From Rothia mucilaginosa (GTDB lineage Bacteria > Actinomycetota > Actinomycetes > Actinomycetales > Micrococcaceae): a DNA stretch of 46,406 nucleotides. The notes under the pieces were generated by a model. It saw only the letters and a program-made list of their open reading frames with translations, did no database searches and was not told the origin of the DNA. The position numbers were made by a program, and so were the translations under genes. Shown piece by piece: positions 28,501-35,384 of the stretch (the stretch's first letter is position 1; each line of letters begins with the position of its first letter). The DNA lies in NCBI RefSeq assembly GCF_001061665.1, contig NZ_JVSP01000010.1:1-46406 (forward strand), written 5' to 3'.

Positions 28501-28693
28501 GTCGTTGGCGTCGTCGCGGGTTGATTCTGGGCGCGGTGCCGGGTTTGTGCTGTCGCCGAATCGTTTGAATGTGGCGGTGTCGCGCGGTCAGTGGCAGGCG
28601 GTGTTGGTGCATTCGCCGTGGGTGGCGCGTTCGGTGCCGCAGGATGTTGAGGAGGTGCTGGCTCTGTCGGGCTTCGCGGGCCTGGTGGAGTAG
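25598..28693 (+). CDS. SF1 (UPF1/Dna2-like) helicase with nuclease-like N-terminal region
   Basis: 1031 residues from the ATG at 25598; a longer reading from GTG 25451 starts inside the parS palindrome and is rejected, although no strong ribosome binding site precedes 25598. The C-terminal half is a clear superfamily 1 helicase: GPPGAGKT (656-663), VVDEAGQF (Asp766-Glu767), GDPQQLPQV, SWRMD, VGTVDKFQGQE and NRLNVAVSRG. The N-terminal half is poorly conserved. It has Cys16 in TSACELRLY and Cys238, 241 and 244 in CDECPAC, reminiscent of Fe-S RecB-type nuclease domains fused to such helicases (TM0106 class), but I see no intact D-x-K centre. The linker carries an AGGTTGATTTTC hairpin. Codon use shifts to G/T-rich after about 27740. 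Confidence 0.82.
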   Translation: MDLTFTLADLTATSACELRLYAELQERAQKQTARPAPEKSERAREAYRECLRVLTEGGMVGSGVVTGEHAGGKARPVPLAATSAAGLTYTVELDRLEYAVTNGAPADSTAEGNTARIICTPHLGEAAHRALLRGALAAHLLAAGVAKSAENAVRLDLEHGMDEYGANEYSAGSESESAEHTGPTEHHSLVPQPHRVDSVRILPLIRLQEQRLLLLTQALNEGTEPAELAERIPHFLTCDECPACLNAAASLALATDAPELVTEDAVEDTAEDTAENPETEEYPVMYQVPAAVENDSEQYRLQCLLDAQLASLEEHAAEHGWGAGELEAAMLLSMTNYHRRERAPFWREHIRRLEDGPTAWVASRDYAYLDRVQVLSAEHAHALLSTPAEEEAFAAAMKEPTEVPDAPGWYRVRGAQVRLLRARIEADPSLVIAPSDRAVFCAYEAGLSPQIALDRMESQLNYFRASNPGERVPAELAATGFFGMRVLAVAQGGFGAEPEGSEEPAGEFLEVLLQERIRVKDEPHGALPSGIGPGDPVSTATIEAALQADVHGLLFDGALMPSDPVPGEDSEPSDAPSSSRTLPSVVEAAASLTGVKSASADLLFRRAPRLKKGASNAKNTENLPRKVDFPGSALPTVDAVHAAVRALDRSYVAVQGPPGAGKTFLASHVIARLVAEGAKVGVVAQSHAVIENLMSACCARGGFDASRAVRLRGKSVTPDAPWSEVSDSELVELISGVGGLLFGGTVWDYVSERRVPVGSLDVLVVDEAGQFSLTNTVAAARAARSVLLLGDPQQLPQVSTGVHPYPVDVSALGWLSDGAAALDPRFGYFLGESWRMDSALCERVSWLSYDGALASAAATAGRVLRGVAPGVVSYPVEHAGCSVRSVQEAQAVVDCVRELLGREWVPAAGAEPRPLAAEDCIVVAAYNAQVDCVREALVAAGLADSSGAGVRVGTVDKFQGQEAAVVLVSLASSRVDSGRGAGFVLSPNRLNVAVSRGQWQAVLVHSPWVARSVPQDVEEVLALSGFAGLVE
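27457..27484. repeat. Second copy of the AGGTTGATTTTC hairpin, inside the helicase gene
   Basis: Arms 27457-27468 and 27473-27484 match at 11 of 12 positions around a CGTA loop. The element lies in frame in the linker just before the helicase motor domain, coding for part of NTENLPRKVDFPGS. Confidence 0.75.
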
Positions 28694-29154
28694 CGCCTAG
28701 TGCGGCCCTTATTCTGCGCTCTTCTACACTCCCCCGCCCGCTGCGTTGCGGGCGTCTTTGGTGTGTCCGCAATCGGGTTTAGCTGAGGTTCAGCCGAGGT
28801 TGTTGGGTGGAAGCACCAAGAATGAATTATAGTCAAACTAACTCTAATGTCAATACTCAAAATAAGGGAAGTTTTTCAACCAGTGTTCATGTATATGATT
28901 AACGTCTCTTATAGAATCTAAAGTATCGCGCGACACACTTCTTGTGCGGGGGTGGCTCCCGATGAGCCGCCCAGTGCATCCTCAACCACCCCGTGATGAC
29001 CGGCGGGCACAAGCGAAAACAGACGAATACAGGCAGGCACAGCCGGCTGTCGGGGTATTCACTCATACGATTGCGCGCTACGAATTGCGCACAATGAACT
29101 ACGCACGACGGATTGCACGCCGCGCGACACCCAACCCCATCGTGGAGGTCCCCC
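28694..29154. other. Intergenic region between helicase and MFS gene
   Basis: Near the helicase stop is a probable terminator (GCCCGC at 28736-28741 pairing with 28748-28753, followed by GTCTTT). An AT-rich stretch follows at about 28810-28930, and then a GC-rich part with a perfect 12-base palindrome ACAGCCGGCTGT (29039-29050), about 105 bases before the MFS start. Short frames here have no supporting signals. The MFS promoter should lie here but could not be fixed. Confidence 0.55.
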
Positions 29155-30396
29155 ATGAGTGTCAACACCGAGTTACTCAAGAATAGAGATTTTCGAAATA
29201 CCCTTTTCGCCATTGGAGCCAACCAGCTCTCAGACTCGATGAGCTATATCACCACGCCCATCATTATTTTGGCGCTGACCGGCTCCCCCGAAGCTGCGAG
29301 TATCACCCTCTTCGTCGCGGGTGTTCTCGCCACCTGCGCCGGGGCGATATCCGGAACATGGGTTGATAGAATCGGCCCCTCGAAGTGCCTGGCGCTGTCC
29401 TGTATCGGCCAGTCGCTGTCCTGGGTTGCGATTCTTCTCTACCTCGTTTTCAATGTCACCAATATTTACGTTTTGGTGATCACGATTTCTCTCGCCGCCA
29501 TCATTTCAACCTTCGACTACCCGAGCGAGCAGTCCATCATCACCCGCGTAGTCCCCAAGGAACACCTGGGGTACGCCTCCGGCATGGGTGAGACGCGCGA
29601 ATCCACCGCTAACCTGCTGGGCGGCCCGGTCGCCGGCATCATTATCGGTTTCTCGACCGTGCTCATGACCGCAGTTCATGCGGTCGTCAACCTGCTGGCG
29701 TTCATCGTCGCACCCAAGAGCTACGGCGCTAGTCGGCAGCCCGCGGAAGAGGAGGAGAACGAGAAAACCAGCTTCTGGCAGGACTCAAAAGCCGGTTTTG
29801 AGTACATCCTGAAGAACAAGGTGCTGGTGTCCATCGCGTTCGTTTCAACGCTTGCGAACTTTGGAACGGTCGGTATTCCGCTCACCTTCATCTACTACTA
29901 CACCCTGGAGGGCGCACACCCGCTCTTCATTGGCATCTTTGCGAGCGCCTTCGGCGTGGGCGTGCTGCTCGGTTCGTTCCTGGTCGGCCCGCTGACCGAG
30001 AAGTTTGCGCTCGGCCCGCTCGGTATCACCTCCCTGGCCATCATGTCGGCGTGCTACCTGTTGCTGCCGGTGGTTCATTCGATGCTGTGGGCGGTGTGCC
30101 TGCTGATTGTGCTGGCGGGTATTGTGCTCCCCTCCTTCAATTCGAGCATCATTGCGTACATTAACGCATCCACCCCGGAGCACATGATCGGTCGAGTGCA
30201 CTCGGTGCAGGGCATCCCGAACATGGCGCTGACCCCGCTGGCTGTTCTGCTGGCAGGGTTCCTCATTGTTGATTGGGGTATTACGTACACGGCACTGTTC
30301 TACGCGGTGTTCATTTTCCTGTCGCTGGTGGTGATGGTGTTCCAGAAGCCACTGCGTCAGCTGCCTCATATCTCGCAGGTAACGAACGCACAGTAG
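29155..30396 (+). CDS. Major facilitator superfamily transporter (MFS_3/EntS-like)
   Basis: 413 residues from the ATG at 29155 (MSVNTELLKNRDF), preceded by GGAGG; the upstream ATG at 29113 is rejected. About 12 membrane helices in two halves, split by a charged loop around residues 195-215 (PAEEEENEKTSFWQDSK). The conserved loop 2-3 segment is GTWVDRIGPSKC, and FDYPSEQSIITRVVPKE is typical of the exporter group that includes macrolide efflux and enterobactin exporters. The substrate cannot be told from sequence. It ends before a long imperfect hairpin. Confidence 0.88.
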   Translation: MSVNTELLKNRDFRNTLFAIGANQLSDSMSYITTPIIILALTGSPEAASITLFVAGVLATCAGAISGTWVDRIGPSKCLALSCIGQSLSWVAILLYLVFNVTNIYVLVITISLAAIISTFDYPSEQSIITRVVPKEHLGYASGMGETRESTANLLGGPVAGIIIGFSTVLMTAVHAVVNLLAFIVAPKSYGASRQPAEEEENEKTSFWQDSKAGFEYILKNKVLVSIAFVSTLANFGTVGIPLTFIYYYTLEGAHPLFIGIFASAFGVGVLLGSFLVGPLTEKFALGPLGITSLAIMSACYLLLPVVHSMLWAVCLLIVLAGIVLPSFNSSIIAYINASTPEHMIGRVHSVQGIPNMALTPLAVLLAGFLIVDWGITYTALFYAVFIFLSLVVMVFQKPLRQLPHISQVTNAQ

Positions 30397-30428
30397 TTCC
30401 GTGGTAGCGCCGTCTATCAACTCCACTC

Positions 30429-30494
30429 AACGCCCCCGAAAGCGAATAATTCAACGTGCACTTGCATGAAAATTATTTTCTTTTCGGGGGTGTT
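30429..30494 (+). terminator. Long hairpin after the MFS gene
   Basis: Outer arms 30429-30441 and 30482-30494 pair over 13 bases with one G-U pair. Inside, AATAATT (30445-30451) pairs with AATTATT (30471-30477). The stem is long, with weak U-richness after it; it probably ends the MFS transcript. Confidence 0.65.
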
Positions 30495-30637
30495 CTACAT
30501 CCTTTCAATGATTTTTACATGCGGTGTAACGTTTCAATAATTACCCTTATCAATGCGTATTTTAGGGGTTTTGAGTGTTGCCGGTATTACGCCGAACCTT
30601 ACGCTGGGCGTTGAAGGTTTTACGGCATAATAAGAGG

Positions 30638-31258
30638 GTGTTCGTTCTTACTTTCATCCAACGTTCCGCACAGCACTCACTCACTGCACTGTCGGACGAA
30701 CTCGCCAAACTCAACCCGCGTGTTGCCTTCGCCCAGACCTACCCTGACGAGATTCAGGGTGCCTTCGACCGGGCCAGCGATGCACTGCACGCGGCACTGA
30801 TGGCCGCCCGCGATAACGGCTTCTGGGTGGGCATCGGAATCGGCGAGCTCAACATCCCCCGCTTCGCCGGGGCGCTCGGCGCCGTCAGCACCACCGACTG
30901 CACCGGTGACGCCCTCGAATTCTCGCGCCTGGCCATCGAGGAGGCGCAGGGAGGCGCCCCCGTCCGCTGCATCAGCATCAGCGCGGACAACCACCACCTC
31001 GCCGAGCTGGCCACCGGTTCCGCACGCCTGCTCTACCGCGTCTGCGCCGACCGCACCGACGCCGAGTGGCGCGTCGTGAACCTGCTCGTACCCGGTGTGC
31101 GCGGCCAGCAGAAGGCCGCCGCAACCGCCCTGGGAATCACCACCCAGGCGGTCAGCCGCACCCTCGTCCGTTCCCTCTGGCACGAAGAGCAGGCCGCCCG
31201 CGGCGCGCTCATCGAACTGATGACCCGCATCGAGCGCACGCACCGCCGCGCCGCCTAA
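30638..31258 (+). CDS. SatD-like protein with C-terminal winged-helix motif
   Basis: 206 residues from GTG 30638; an in-frame GTG at 30575 with AGGGG upstream would add 21 basic residues and cannot be excluded. A CATAAT box six bases before 30638 suggests a leaderless message. The N-terminal domain resembles SatD family proteins: VFVLTFIQRSAQHS, YPDEIQGAFDRASDALHAAL, WVGIGIGEL and CTGDALEFSRLAIEEA. The C-terminal region, GQQKAAATALGITTQAVSRTLVRS, is a helix-turn-helix. The combination is common in Micrococcaceae. Function is not established; a regulatory role is inferred from the DNA-binding motif and the neighbouring mntR-like gene. Confidence 0.75.
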   Translation: MFVLTFIQRSAQHSLTALSDELAKLNPRVAFAQTYPDEIQGAFDRASDALHAALMAARDNGFWVGIGIGELNIPRFAGALGAVSTTDCTGDALEFSRLAIEEAQGGAPVRCISISADNHHLAELATGSARLLYRVCADRTDAEWRVVNLLVPGVRGQQKAAATALGITTQAVSRTLVRSLWHEEQAARGALIELMTRIERTHRRAA

Positions 31259-31416
31259 GCCTCGGTAAGCCCCGGGACGCCGGCCCGCCCGAACACGCGG
31301 TGCCGGCGCATCCCGCGCATCCCGTCTCGCCATGATGGTTCACGGCCGGGCGGGATTTTGTATTTTCGGGCTATTCTTCAGACCCGGCGGACCGCCCCGG
31401 CAGGCAAAACCGCAGA

Positions 31417-31434
31417 AAAGGTAAACTTATCTTT
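31417..31434 (+). promoter_or_regulatory. Near-palindrome and -10 box abutting mntR start
   Basis: AAAGGTAAACTTATCTTT matches its own reverse complement at 14 of 18 positions and ends at the base before the ATG. It contains TAAACT (31422-31427), a -10 box seven bases before the start codon, which implies a leaderless message and an operator placed to block it. Confidence 0.55.
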
Positions 31435-32166
31435 ATGCCTCTTTCAGAACTTTCCGTCAGCACCCAGAACTACCTCAAGGAAATCTGGCGCCTCGAAGAA
31501 TGGACCAAAACCCCTGCCACCGCATCCGCCCTGGCAGAACGCATGGGCCTGCGCATTTCTTCGGTATCTGACGGCCTCAAGCGCCTCGCCGCCGCCGACC
31601 TGATCGAGCATCAGCCCTACGGCGCCATCGAGCTCACCGAGATTGGGCGCGCCTACGCCCTGGCCATGATTCGCCGCCACCGCCTCATCGAAACCTTCCT
31701 CGTTGAGACGCTCGGCTACACCTGGGACCGCGTGCACGACGAGGCGGAAGTTCTCGAACACGCGGTATCCGACTTCATGGTGGACCGCATCGACACCCTG
31801 CTGGGGCACCCGACCCGCGATCCGCACGGCGACCCGATTCCGGACTCTTCGGGGCATATTAGTTTTCCGCAGACCGTGCCGCTGAGCCAGTGCGAACCGG
31901 GCGAGACGGTCATGCTCGAACGCATCAATGACGAGGACCCGCGCTTGCTGCGCTACCTGCACGGCCACGGCTTCGTGCCCGGCGCGCGCCTCAAGGTGGA
32001 GGAGGGCGCCCCCTTCTCCGAGGCGGTGAACGTGAGCGTGGTGGGTGCCGGTTCCGGCAACCTGCACGAGACGGACGAGAGCGGCGCGGTGGTCTCCGGG
32101 AGCACGATTATTCCGCTCGGTGCGGAGGCGACCGCCTCCCTCTTCGTATCGCGCCCCGCGCGCTAA
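31435..32166 (+). CDS. mntR: Metal-dependent regulator of the DtxR/MntR family, probably manganese-responsive
   Basis: 243 residues in three parts: winged helix (about 1-70, with GLRISSVSDGLKRLAAADLI), dimerisation and metal-binding domain (about 70-145), and a C-terminal SH3-like/FeoA domain (GETVMLERINDEDPRLLRYL...VPGARLKV). The metal motif VHDEAEVLEH has glutamate where iron-sensing DtxR has Cys102, the arrangement of B. subtilis MntR (Glu99, Glu102, His103), pointing to manganese. The position equal to DtxR Met10 is Asn (recalled alignment). It converges on the Mn/Zn-type ABC operon across a shared terminator and is its likely repressor. Confidence 0.88.
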   Translation: MPLSELSVSTQNYLKEIWRLEEWTKTPATASALAERMGLRISSVSDGLKRLAAADLIEHQPYGAIELTEIGRAYALAMIRRHRLIETFLVETLGYTWDRVHDEAEVLEHAVSDFMVDRIDTLLGHPTRDPHGDPIPDSSGHISFPQTVPLSQCEPGETVMLERINDEDPRLLRYLHGHGFVPGARLKVEEGAPFSEAVNVSVVGAGSGNLHETDESGAVVSGSTIIPLGAEATASLFVSRPAR

Positions 32167-32233
32167 CCCCGGGCTTCGCGGCCCCTCCCGGGCGGTGCGG
32201 GCACCACTCACCAGCATACCTTCGCAGATAGTA

Positions 32234-32276
32234 AACAGCGGGCGGGGACACTCGAGAAGTGTCCCCGCCCGCTGTT
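32234..32276. terminator. Bidirectional terminator between mntR and mntB
   Basis: Perfect 19-bp arms (32234-32252, 32258-32276) with loop CGAGA, between two convergent genes. Confidence 0.9.
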
Positions 32277-32286
32277 GTGCCGGCCG

Positions 32287-33147
32287 CTAGGCTTCGGCGA
32301 CCTGTCGACGAGCCCGCAGGCGCGCCACCAGGCCGTAGCGCGGGGCCAACGCGTAGGCAATCGCGAAGAGCAGCCCCTGCGTGACCACCACGGCACCGCC
32401 CGGCGAGACGTCCAGGTAGTAGCTGGCGTACAGGCCGGTCAGCGTTCCCGCGAGCGAAACCCCCACGCTCACGCCGAGCATGGGCACGAAGCGGTCGGTG
32501 AGCAGGCGCGCCGTGGAGCCGGGGATAACCAGCATCGCCACGACCAGCACCACGCCCACGATCTGCAGGGCCACCACGGAGGTGAGCGCCAGCATCACGA
32601 GCAGTAGCGCGCCGAGCAGGCGCGGACGCAGGCCAACGGCGCGCGCAAACCCCGGGTCGAAGGCGTACAGCACGAAGTCGCGGCGCTTAATGAGCAGCAT
32701 GGCCGCCACGAGGACCGCCAGGATGGCGACCTGCGTGACGTCTGCCCAGGACACGCCCAGCACGTTGCCGAAGAGGATGTGGTTCAGGTCGGTATTGGAC
32801 GGCGTGACCGAAATCAGCACCAGGCCCAGCGCGAAGAGGGTTGTGAACACGATGCCGATGGCGGCGTCCTCGCGCACGCGGCCGCTGTGTTGCACCCCGC
32901 CGATGAGGGCCACCGCCACGAGGGCGGCAACCACCGCGCCGACGGCGAAGGGCGCGCCGAAAATGTAGGCGAGCACCACGCCGGGCAGCACCGCGTGGGA
33001 GATGGCGTCCCCTATGAGCGACCAGCCGAGCAACACGAGCCAGCAGGAGAGCAGGGCGCAGACGGCGGCGGCGATAACGGTGACGACCACGGCTCGGAGC
33101 ATGAAGGGCAGGGTGAGCGGTTCCACCAGAAAATCCAGAATGTTCAT
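32287..33147 (-). CDS. mntB: Manganese/zinc ABC transporter permease
   Basis: 286 residues, about eight membrane helices, of the ABC-3 family (MntB/ZnuB/SitC). GDAISHAVLPGVVLAYIFGAP is the family signature region that contacts the ATPase, and MLALTSVVALQIVGVVLVVAMLV-like segments (here LALTSVVALQIVGVVLVV) are typical. It lies two bases after the ATPase gene, with GGGAAG before the ATG. Manganese is favoured over zinc because of the facing MntR-type regulator, but sequence alone cannot decide. Confidence 0.9.
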   Translation of the reverse strand: MNILDFLVEPLTLPFMLRAVVVTVIAAAVCALLSCWLVLLGWSLIGDAISHAVLPGVVLAYIFGAPFAVGAVVAALVAVALIGGVQHSGRVREDAAIGIVFTTLFALGLVLISVTPSNTDLNHILFGNVLGVSWADVTQVAILAVLVAAMLLIKRRDFVLYAFDPGFARAVGLRPRLLGALLLVMLALTSVVALQIVGVVLVVAMLVIPGSTARLLTDRFVPMLGVSVGVSLAGTLTGLYASYYLDVSPGGAVVVTQGLLFAIAYALAPRYGLVARLRARRQVAEA

Positions 33148-33149
33148 TC

Positions 33150-33965
33150 TTAGTTCTTCCCTTCCGCAGAGCTGTTCGTAGTAGTGCCGGAGGTAGCAGC
33201 ACCGGGGGCAGCGGTAGCGACCGACGCGCCGGCGTCCACTTCCATGCCGAAGGCACGCACCAGGTTCTCGGGGGCGAGCACCTTCTCGGGGGTATCGTGC
33301 ATCAGAATATCGCCGCGTAGCAGTAGCGCCTCGTCGGCGAACTGGCGCAGGCTCGCTAAGTCGTGCGTGGAAACCAGCACGGTCGCACCCTCATCACGCA
33401 GCTGTTCGATGACCTGAATGAGCATCGCCTCGCTGCGCTTGTCCACGCCGGCGAAAGGCTCATCCAGCAGCAGCAGCTGGGCGCCCTGGGCGATAGCGCG
33501 TGCCACGAAGGCGCGCTTACGCTGACCACCCGAGAGCGCCCCAATCTGACGGTCGGCAAGGTCGGTCAGTTCCACGCGGGCGAGCGCCTCATCCACGGCG
33601 GCACGGTCCGCGGCGCGCAGGCGACGGGTGATGCCGAGATTGCGGTAACGGCCCATGCTGACGACCTCGCGCACCGAGATGGGGAAGGTCCAGTCAATCT
33701 CCTCGCTCTGCGGAACGTAGCTGACGATTCCGGCACGGTGGCGGTGGGCGCGCTTGCCGCCGACGGCCTGCCCGTCCAGGGTGATGGTGCCGGCGTGCGC
33801 GGGCACAACCCCCATGATGGCTTTGAAGAGGGTGGACTTGCCGGAGCCGTTCATGCCGATCAGGCCGCAGATACGCCCGGTGTCCAGGGTGAAGGATGCG
33901 CCGGTGAGGGCGCGGACTGGCCCGTAGTTCACGTGCACATTTTCGCAGCTGAGAAGAGTGCTCAT
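33150..33965 (-). CDS. mntA: Manganese/zinc ABC transporter ATPase
   Basis: 271 residues. Walker A is GMNGSGKST (about 37-45), the Q-loop lies in IVSYVPQSEEIDW, the ABC signature is LSGGQRKRAF, Walker B is LLLLDEPFAGVD, and the switch histidine is in VSTHDL. The C-terminal about 35 residues are Ala/Thr/Gly-rich and not part of the fold. It is separated from the binding-protein gene by 158 bases that contain a repetitive G-rich (plus strand) tract. Confidence 0.92.
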   Translation of the reverse strand: MSTLLSCENVHVNYGPVRALTGASFTLDTGRICGLIGMNGSGKSTLFKAIMGVVPAHAGTITLDGQAVGGKRAHRHRAGIVSYVPQSEEIDWTFPISVREVVSMGRYRNLGITRRLRAADRAAVDEALARVELTDLADRQIGALSGGQRKRAFVARAIAQGAQLLLLDEPFAGVDKRSEAMLIQVIEQLRDEGATVLVSTHDLASLRQFADEALLLRGDILMHDTPEKVLAPENLVRAFGMEVDAGASVATAAPGAATSGTTTNSSAEGKN

Positions 33966-34063
33966 TCCTTGTGTTCTTTCTGGTGGTCACCGTATGCGTG
34001 GGGCGGGTGTTAACGGCGTGGGAGGAGCGGAACCAAGAAGGCGACCGCCCCTCCTATCCTATC

Positions 34064-34124
34064 GGGGGTTTGGGGGTTACCCGGGGTTTTCGATACCGGG
34101 TTTGGCCCGGGTTTATTCGGGGTT
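34064..34124. repeat. Repeated CGGGGTTT-type tract between mntC and mntA
   Basis: Five loose copies of CGGG(G)(G)TTT with G-runs at 34064-34068, 34072-34076, 34083-34086, 34098-34100 and 34109-34111, plus 34119-34122. In the mRNA (minus strand) this is a C-rich, G-poor stretch. Confidence 0.6.
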
Positions 34125-35086
34125 TAGGAGTTGCCCTTGAGGCCCGCAACGATGGTACGTGCGTCGTAGCGGATCATGTCCAGGTAGGTGGGTACGGGGC
34201 CGTTCGAGTCCGAGAGGGAGTCCACGTAGAGCACGCCGCCGAATCGGGCGCCGGTCGCGTCGGCCACCTGGCGCATCGGGTTGTCAGAGACGGTGGATTC
34301 ACAGAACACGGCAGGAACGTGGTTCTCGCGCACGTAGTCGATGGTGGAGGAAATCTGCGAGGGAGTGGCCTGCTGCTCGGAGTTGACCGCCCAAATGTAC
34401 TTCTCGTTCAGCCCAGCGTCGGAGGTCAGGTAGGAGAAGGCACCCTCGCAGGTGACGAGCGCGCGCTGGTTTTCGGGCAGGGTGGAAATCTCGCTGACGA
34501 GCTCGTCCCGCACCTGCTGCAGCTGCTTCTTGTAGGCTTCGCCGCGGGTCTTGTAGTCGGCGGCGTGCTCCGGGTCGAGGGCGCTAAACTCGCGGACCAT
34601 GACGTCCACGTACTTCTGCACGTTGCTGGGGCTCATCCAGGCGTGGGGGTTGGGCTTGCCCGCGTAGGCGTCCTCGGTAATGGAGATGGGCGTGACCCCC
34701 TCGGAGACGGTCACGTGCTTAGCGTGGGATTCTTCAACGAACTTGGCGAACCAGGATTCGAGGTTCAGGCCGTTGTCGAGCACCAGGTCGGCAGCGTGCG
34801 CCTTCTTCACGTCGGAGGGGGTGGGCTCGTACTCGTGAATCTCTGCGCCGGGCTTGGTGAGGGATTCGACGTTCAGGTCGTCGCCTGCCACGTTGCGGGC
34901 GATGTCTGCGAGCACGGTGAAGGTGGTGAGCACGGTCTTCTTGCCGCTGCTGCTCTTAGCGCCGTCGGTGGTGCTGGCGGTGCTACCGCAACCGGTGAGT
35001 ACGAGTAGCAGGGTGAGTGCGAGGGCGGCGCAGAGCGCCTGGATGAGGCGGCGTGCGTTGCTGCCTGCGGGGGTGAGAGCGTTCAT
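34124..35086 (-). CDS. mntC: Manganese/zinc ABC transporter substrate-binding lipoprotein
   Basis: Cluster A-I metal-binding receptor. 320 residues from the ATG at 35086 (MNALTPAGSN), chosen because AAGGA stands six bases before it; the frame extends upstream to 35167 without support. The signal peptide ends in the lipobox LTGC. The metal site residues appear as EYEPTPSD (where most members have His) and NPHAWMSP (His), then VTCEGAFSYL (Glu) and an Asp further on; LDNGLNLESW is a family block. First gene of the operon. The promoter carries a palindromic operator between -35 and -10. Confidence 0.92.
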   Translation of the reverse strand: MNALTPAGSNARRLIQALCAALALTLLLVLTGCGSTASTTDGAKSSSGKKTVLTTFTVLADIARNVAGDDLNVESLTKPGAEIHEYEPTPSDVKKAHAADLVLDNGLNLESWFAKFVEESHAKHVTVSEGVTPISITEDAYAGKPNPHAWMSPSNVQKYVDVMVREFSALDPEHAADYKTRGEAYKKQLQQVRDELVSEISTLPENQRALVTCEGAFSYLTSDAGLNEKYIWAVNSEQQATPSQISSTIDYVRENHVPAVFCESTVSDNPMRQVADATGARFGGVLYVDSLSDSNGPVPTYLDMIRYDARTIVAGLKGNS

Positions 35087-35182
35087 GAGGCATCCTTCGT
35101 TGAAAGTCACGGGTTTGAGTATGTGGTTGATGCGTTGGGATTTGCCGCGCCGGGACGATAGGGACACGGTGTGTCTGCGCAG

Positions 35183-35194
35183 GCATCATGATGC
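35183..35194. repeat. 12-base palindrome in the mnt leader
   Basis: GCATCATGATGC is a perfect palindrome in the 5' untranslated region of the mnt operon, about 100 bases before mntC. Role unknown. Confidence 0.45.
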
Positions 35195-35223
35195 GCTTTT
35201 GCCTGTCTTCCCGGGCGGAATTT

Positions 35224-35253
35224 AACAATAGTTCGGATAGACGAACTTTTCAA
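35224..35253 (-). promoter_or_regulatory. mnt operon promoter with operator in the spacer
   Basis: On the minus strand TTGAAA (35253-35248) and TATTGT (35230-35225) are separated by 17 bases, a good sigma-70-type promoter. The perfect palindrome AGTTCG-N6-CGAACT (35230-35247) fills that spacer, overlapping the -10 by one base. A bound dimer would block RNA polymerase; the MntR-like protein is the natural candidate. Confidence 0.75.
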
Positions 35254-35298
35254 CTAAGCCACACGGAAACTTTGGGGGAGGACCGCGCCCCGAGACGC

Positions 35299-35342
35299 AA
35301 AACCGCGGGAGGCGGGGGAACGCATCCCCCGCCTCCCGCGGT
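35299..35342 (-). terminator. Terminator of xthA
   Basis: Perfect 18-bp arms (35302-35319, 35325-35342) with a five-base loop. On the minus strand a TTTT run follows (35302-35299). Confidence 0.9.
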
Positions 35343-35384
35343 AAATATCCCGGGTTGAGCACCCGTCAAAGCTATATACTCGGC

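Noticed and set aside
28944-29186. 80-codon frame upstream of the MFS gene
   Set aside because: No ribosome binding site, odd composition, and it overlaps the true MFS start.
34064-34124. Canonical G-quadruplex
   Set aside because: One loop would be 11 bases, beyond the usual limit; kept only as a C-rich mRNA observation.
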